NCBI GenBank assembly: GCA_023251595.1
Contig: JAHEYM010000312.1
Coordinates: forward strand, 1 to 5,352
Source: Bacteroidota bacterium
GTDB taxonomy: Bacteria > Bacteroidota > Bacteroidia > AKYH767-A > JABDAW01
Direction: 5' to 3'
Length of the DNA stretch: 5,352 nt
Below are positions 4,921-5,352 of the stretch, in pieces. Both the position numbers and the translations under genes were made by a program. Position 1 is the first letter of the stretch. Every line of letters starts with the position of its first letter. The notes under the pieces were generated by a model, which made no database searches, was not told where the DNA came from, and saw only the letters and a program-made list of their open reading frames with translations.

Positions 4921-5352
4921 CTACATTCTGTGTCTGTAAAAGATCATGTCGACAGAGTATGTATCGCCGTCATTTTTCATCAATCGAACTGCAACAGCAG
5001 CCATTTCCTGAGAAGATTTTCTTTTCTTTTGACCGAAAACAGTCTCTGTTTCTATTGGTAAAGTATTAAGATTGAAAACAGGAGTATCTGTTATAGAAGC
5101 AAATTTATTCCCTAAAGCATTTTTCAACTTATTCACTTTGTCGTTGAAGGAAGCAAGGGCATCTTCATGATTTCCTTTACTCAAAAACAGACATGTAGCT
5201 CCATTCACGGAAGAAATTTCTCCTTTATAAACAACAAACGAAATTGCACTTTCGGGTAAAGGCACAATATCCCACCACGTAGTATTCCAAAGTTTATTCT
5301 CTTCTTCATGCTTTGTGGATTTTACTTCAGCAAACTCTTTAAAAATCTGATA
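4921..5352 (-). CDS. Paralog of the 341-residue secreted protein, C-terminal part (cut by right edge)
   Basis: The frame is open from the right edge to a TAG stop at 4921-4923 and gives the C-terminal 143 residues. A GTG at 5263-5265 is not the start: it encodes the conserved V of DIVPLP, and homologous sequence continues upstream (FKEFAEVKSTKHEEEN, WWDIVPLP). Blocks shared with the second half of the 3821-4846 product are VKST, D(I/V)VPLPxxAISF, CLFL, DAL, KVxKxKxxxGNKFA, TVFG and GDxYSVxxxF. The two genes are therefore tandem duplicates in the same orientation and probably co-transcribed. The N-terminus, any signal peptide and the number of domain copies lie outside the window. Function unknown. 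Confidence 0.85.
   Translation of the reverse strand, partial: YQIFKEFAEVKSTKHEEENKLWNTTWWDIVPLPESAISFVVYKGEISSVNGATCLFLSKGNHEDALASFNDKVNKLKNALGNKFASITDTPVFNLNTLPIETETVFGQKKRKSSQEMAAVAVRLMKNDGDTYSVDMIFYRHRM

Noticed and set aside
4921..5265. A complete 114-residue gene starting with GTG at 5265
   Set aside because: The GTG encodes a conserved internal valine; homology to the neighbouring paralog continues upstream to the window edge.

Overview
The window looks like chromosomal DNA from a member of the Bacteroidota. The evidence is a type A type IX secretion (T9SS) sorting domain, a HYC_CC_PP-type small secreted protein, A-rich leaders instead of strong Shine-Dalgarno sites, and a textbook Bacteroidota promoter (TTTG, 20 bp, TAATTTTG) in front of one operon. 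The base composition is moderately AT-rich. I saw no tRNA, rRNA, insertion sequence, CRISPR array or phage gene. No gene-free stretch is longer than about 170 bp.

Left part, minus strand (1-2365). Reading leftwards, a small Cys/His-rich secreted protein (1970-2365) is followed by a secreted T9SS cargo protein of about 293 residues (962-1843). A strong rho-independent terminator comes next. Immediately after it is the N-terminal 301 residues of a CueO-like multicopper oxidase that runs off the left edge (1-905). The oxidase and the Cys/His-rich protein both suggest extracytoplasmic copper or metal handling.

Centre, plus strand (2366-3788). A 170-bp divergent intergenic region holds a near-perfect 34-bp palindrome built around the -7 promoter element. 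It drives a compact three-gene operon: an ArsR-family repressor, a DsrE-family small thiol protein (ATGA overlap with the repressor), and a five-helix membrane protein with a CopD/DUF4149-like layout. This is the most interesting part of the window. It reads as a self-regulated sensor, cytoplasmic thiol carrier and membrane protein module, plausibly for reactive sulfur or for copper/metal stress. The inducer and the function of the membrane protein are not known from sequence.

Right part, minus strand (3821-5352). Two tandem paralogous genes converge on the operon. One is a complete 341-residue secreted protein that itself appears to consist of two repeats of one domain. The other is the C-terminal 143 residues of a related protein cut by the right edge. 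I do not recognise a biochemical function for this family.
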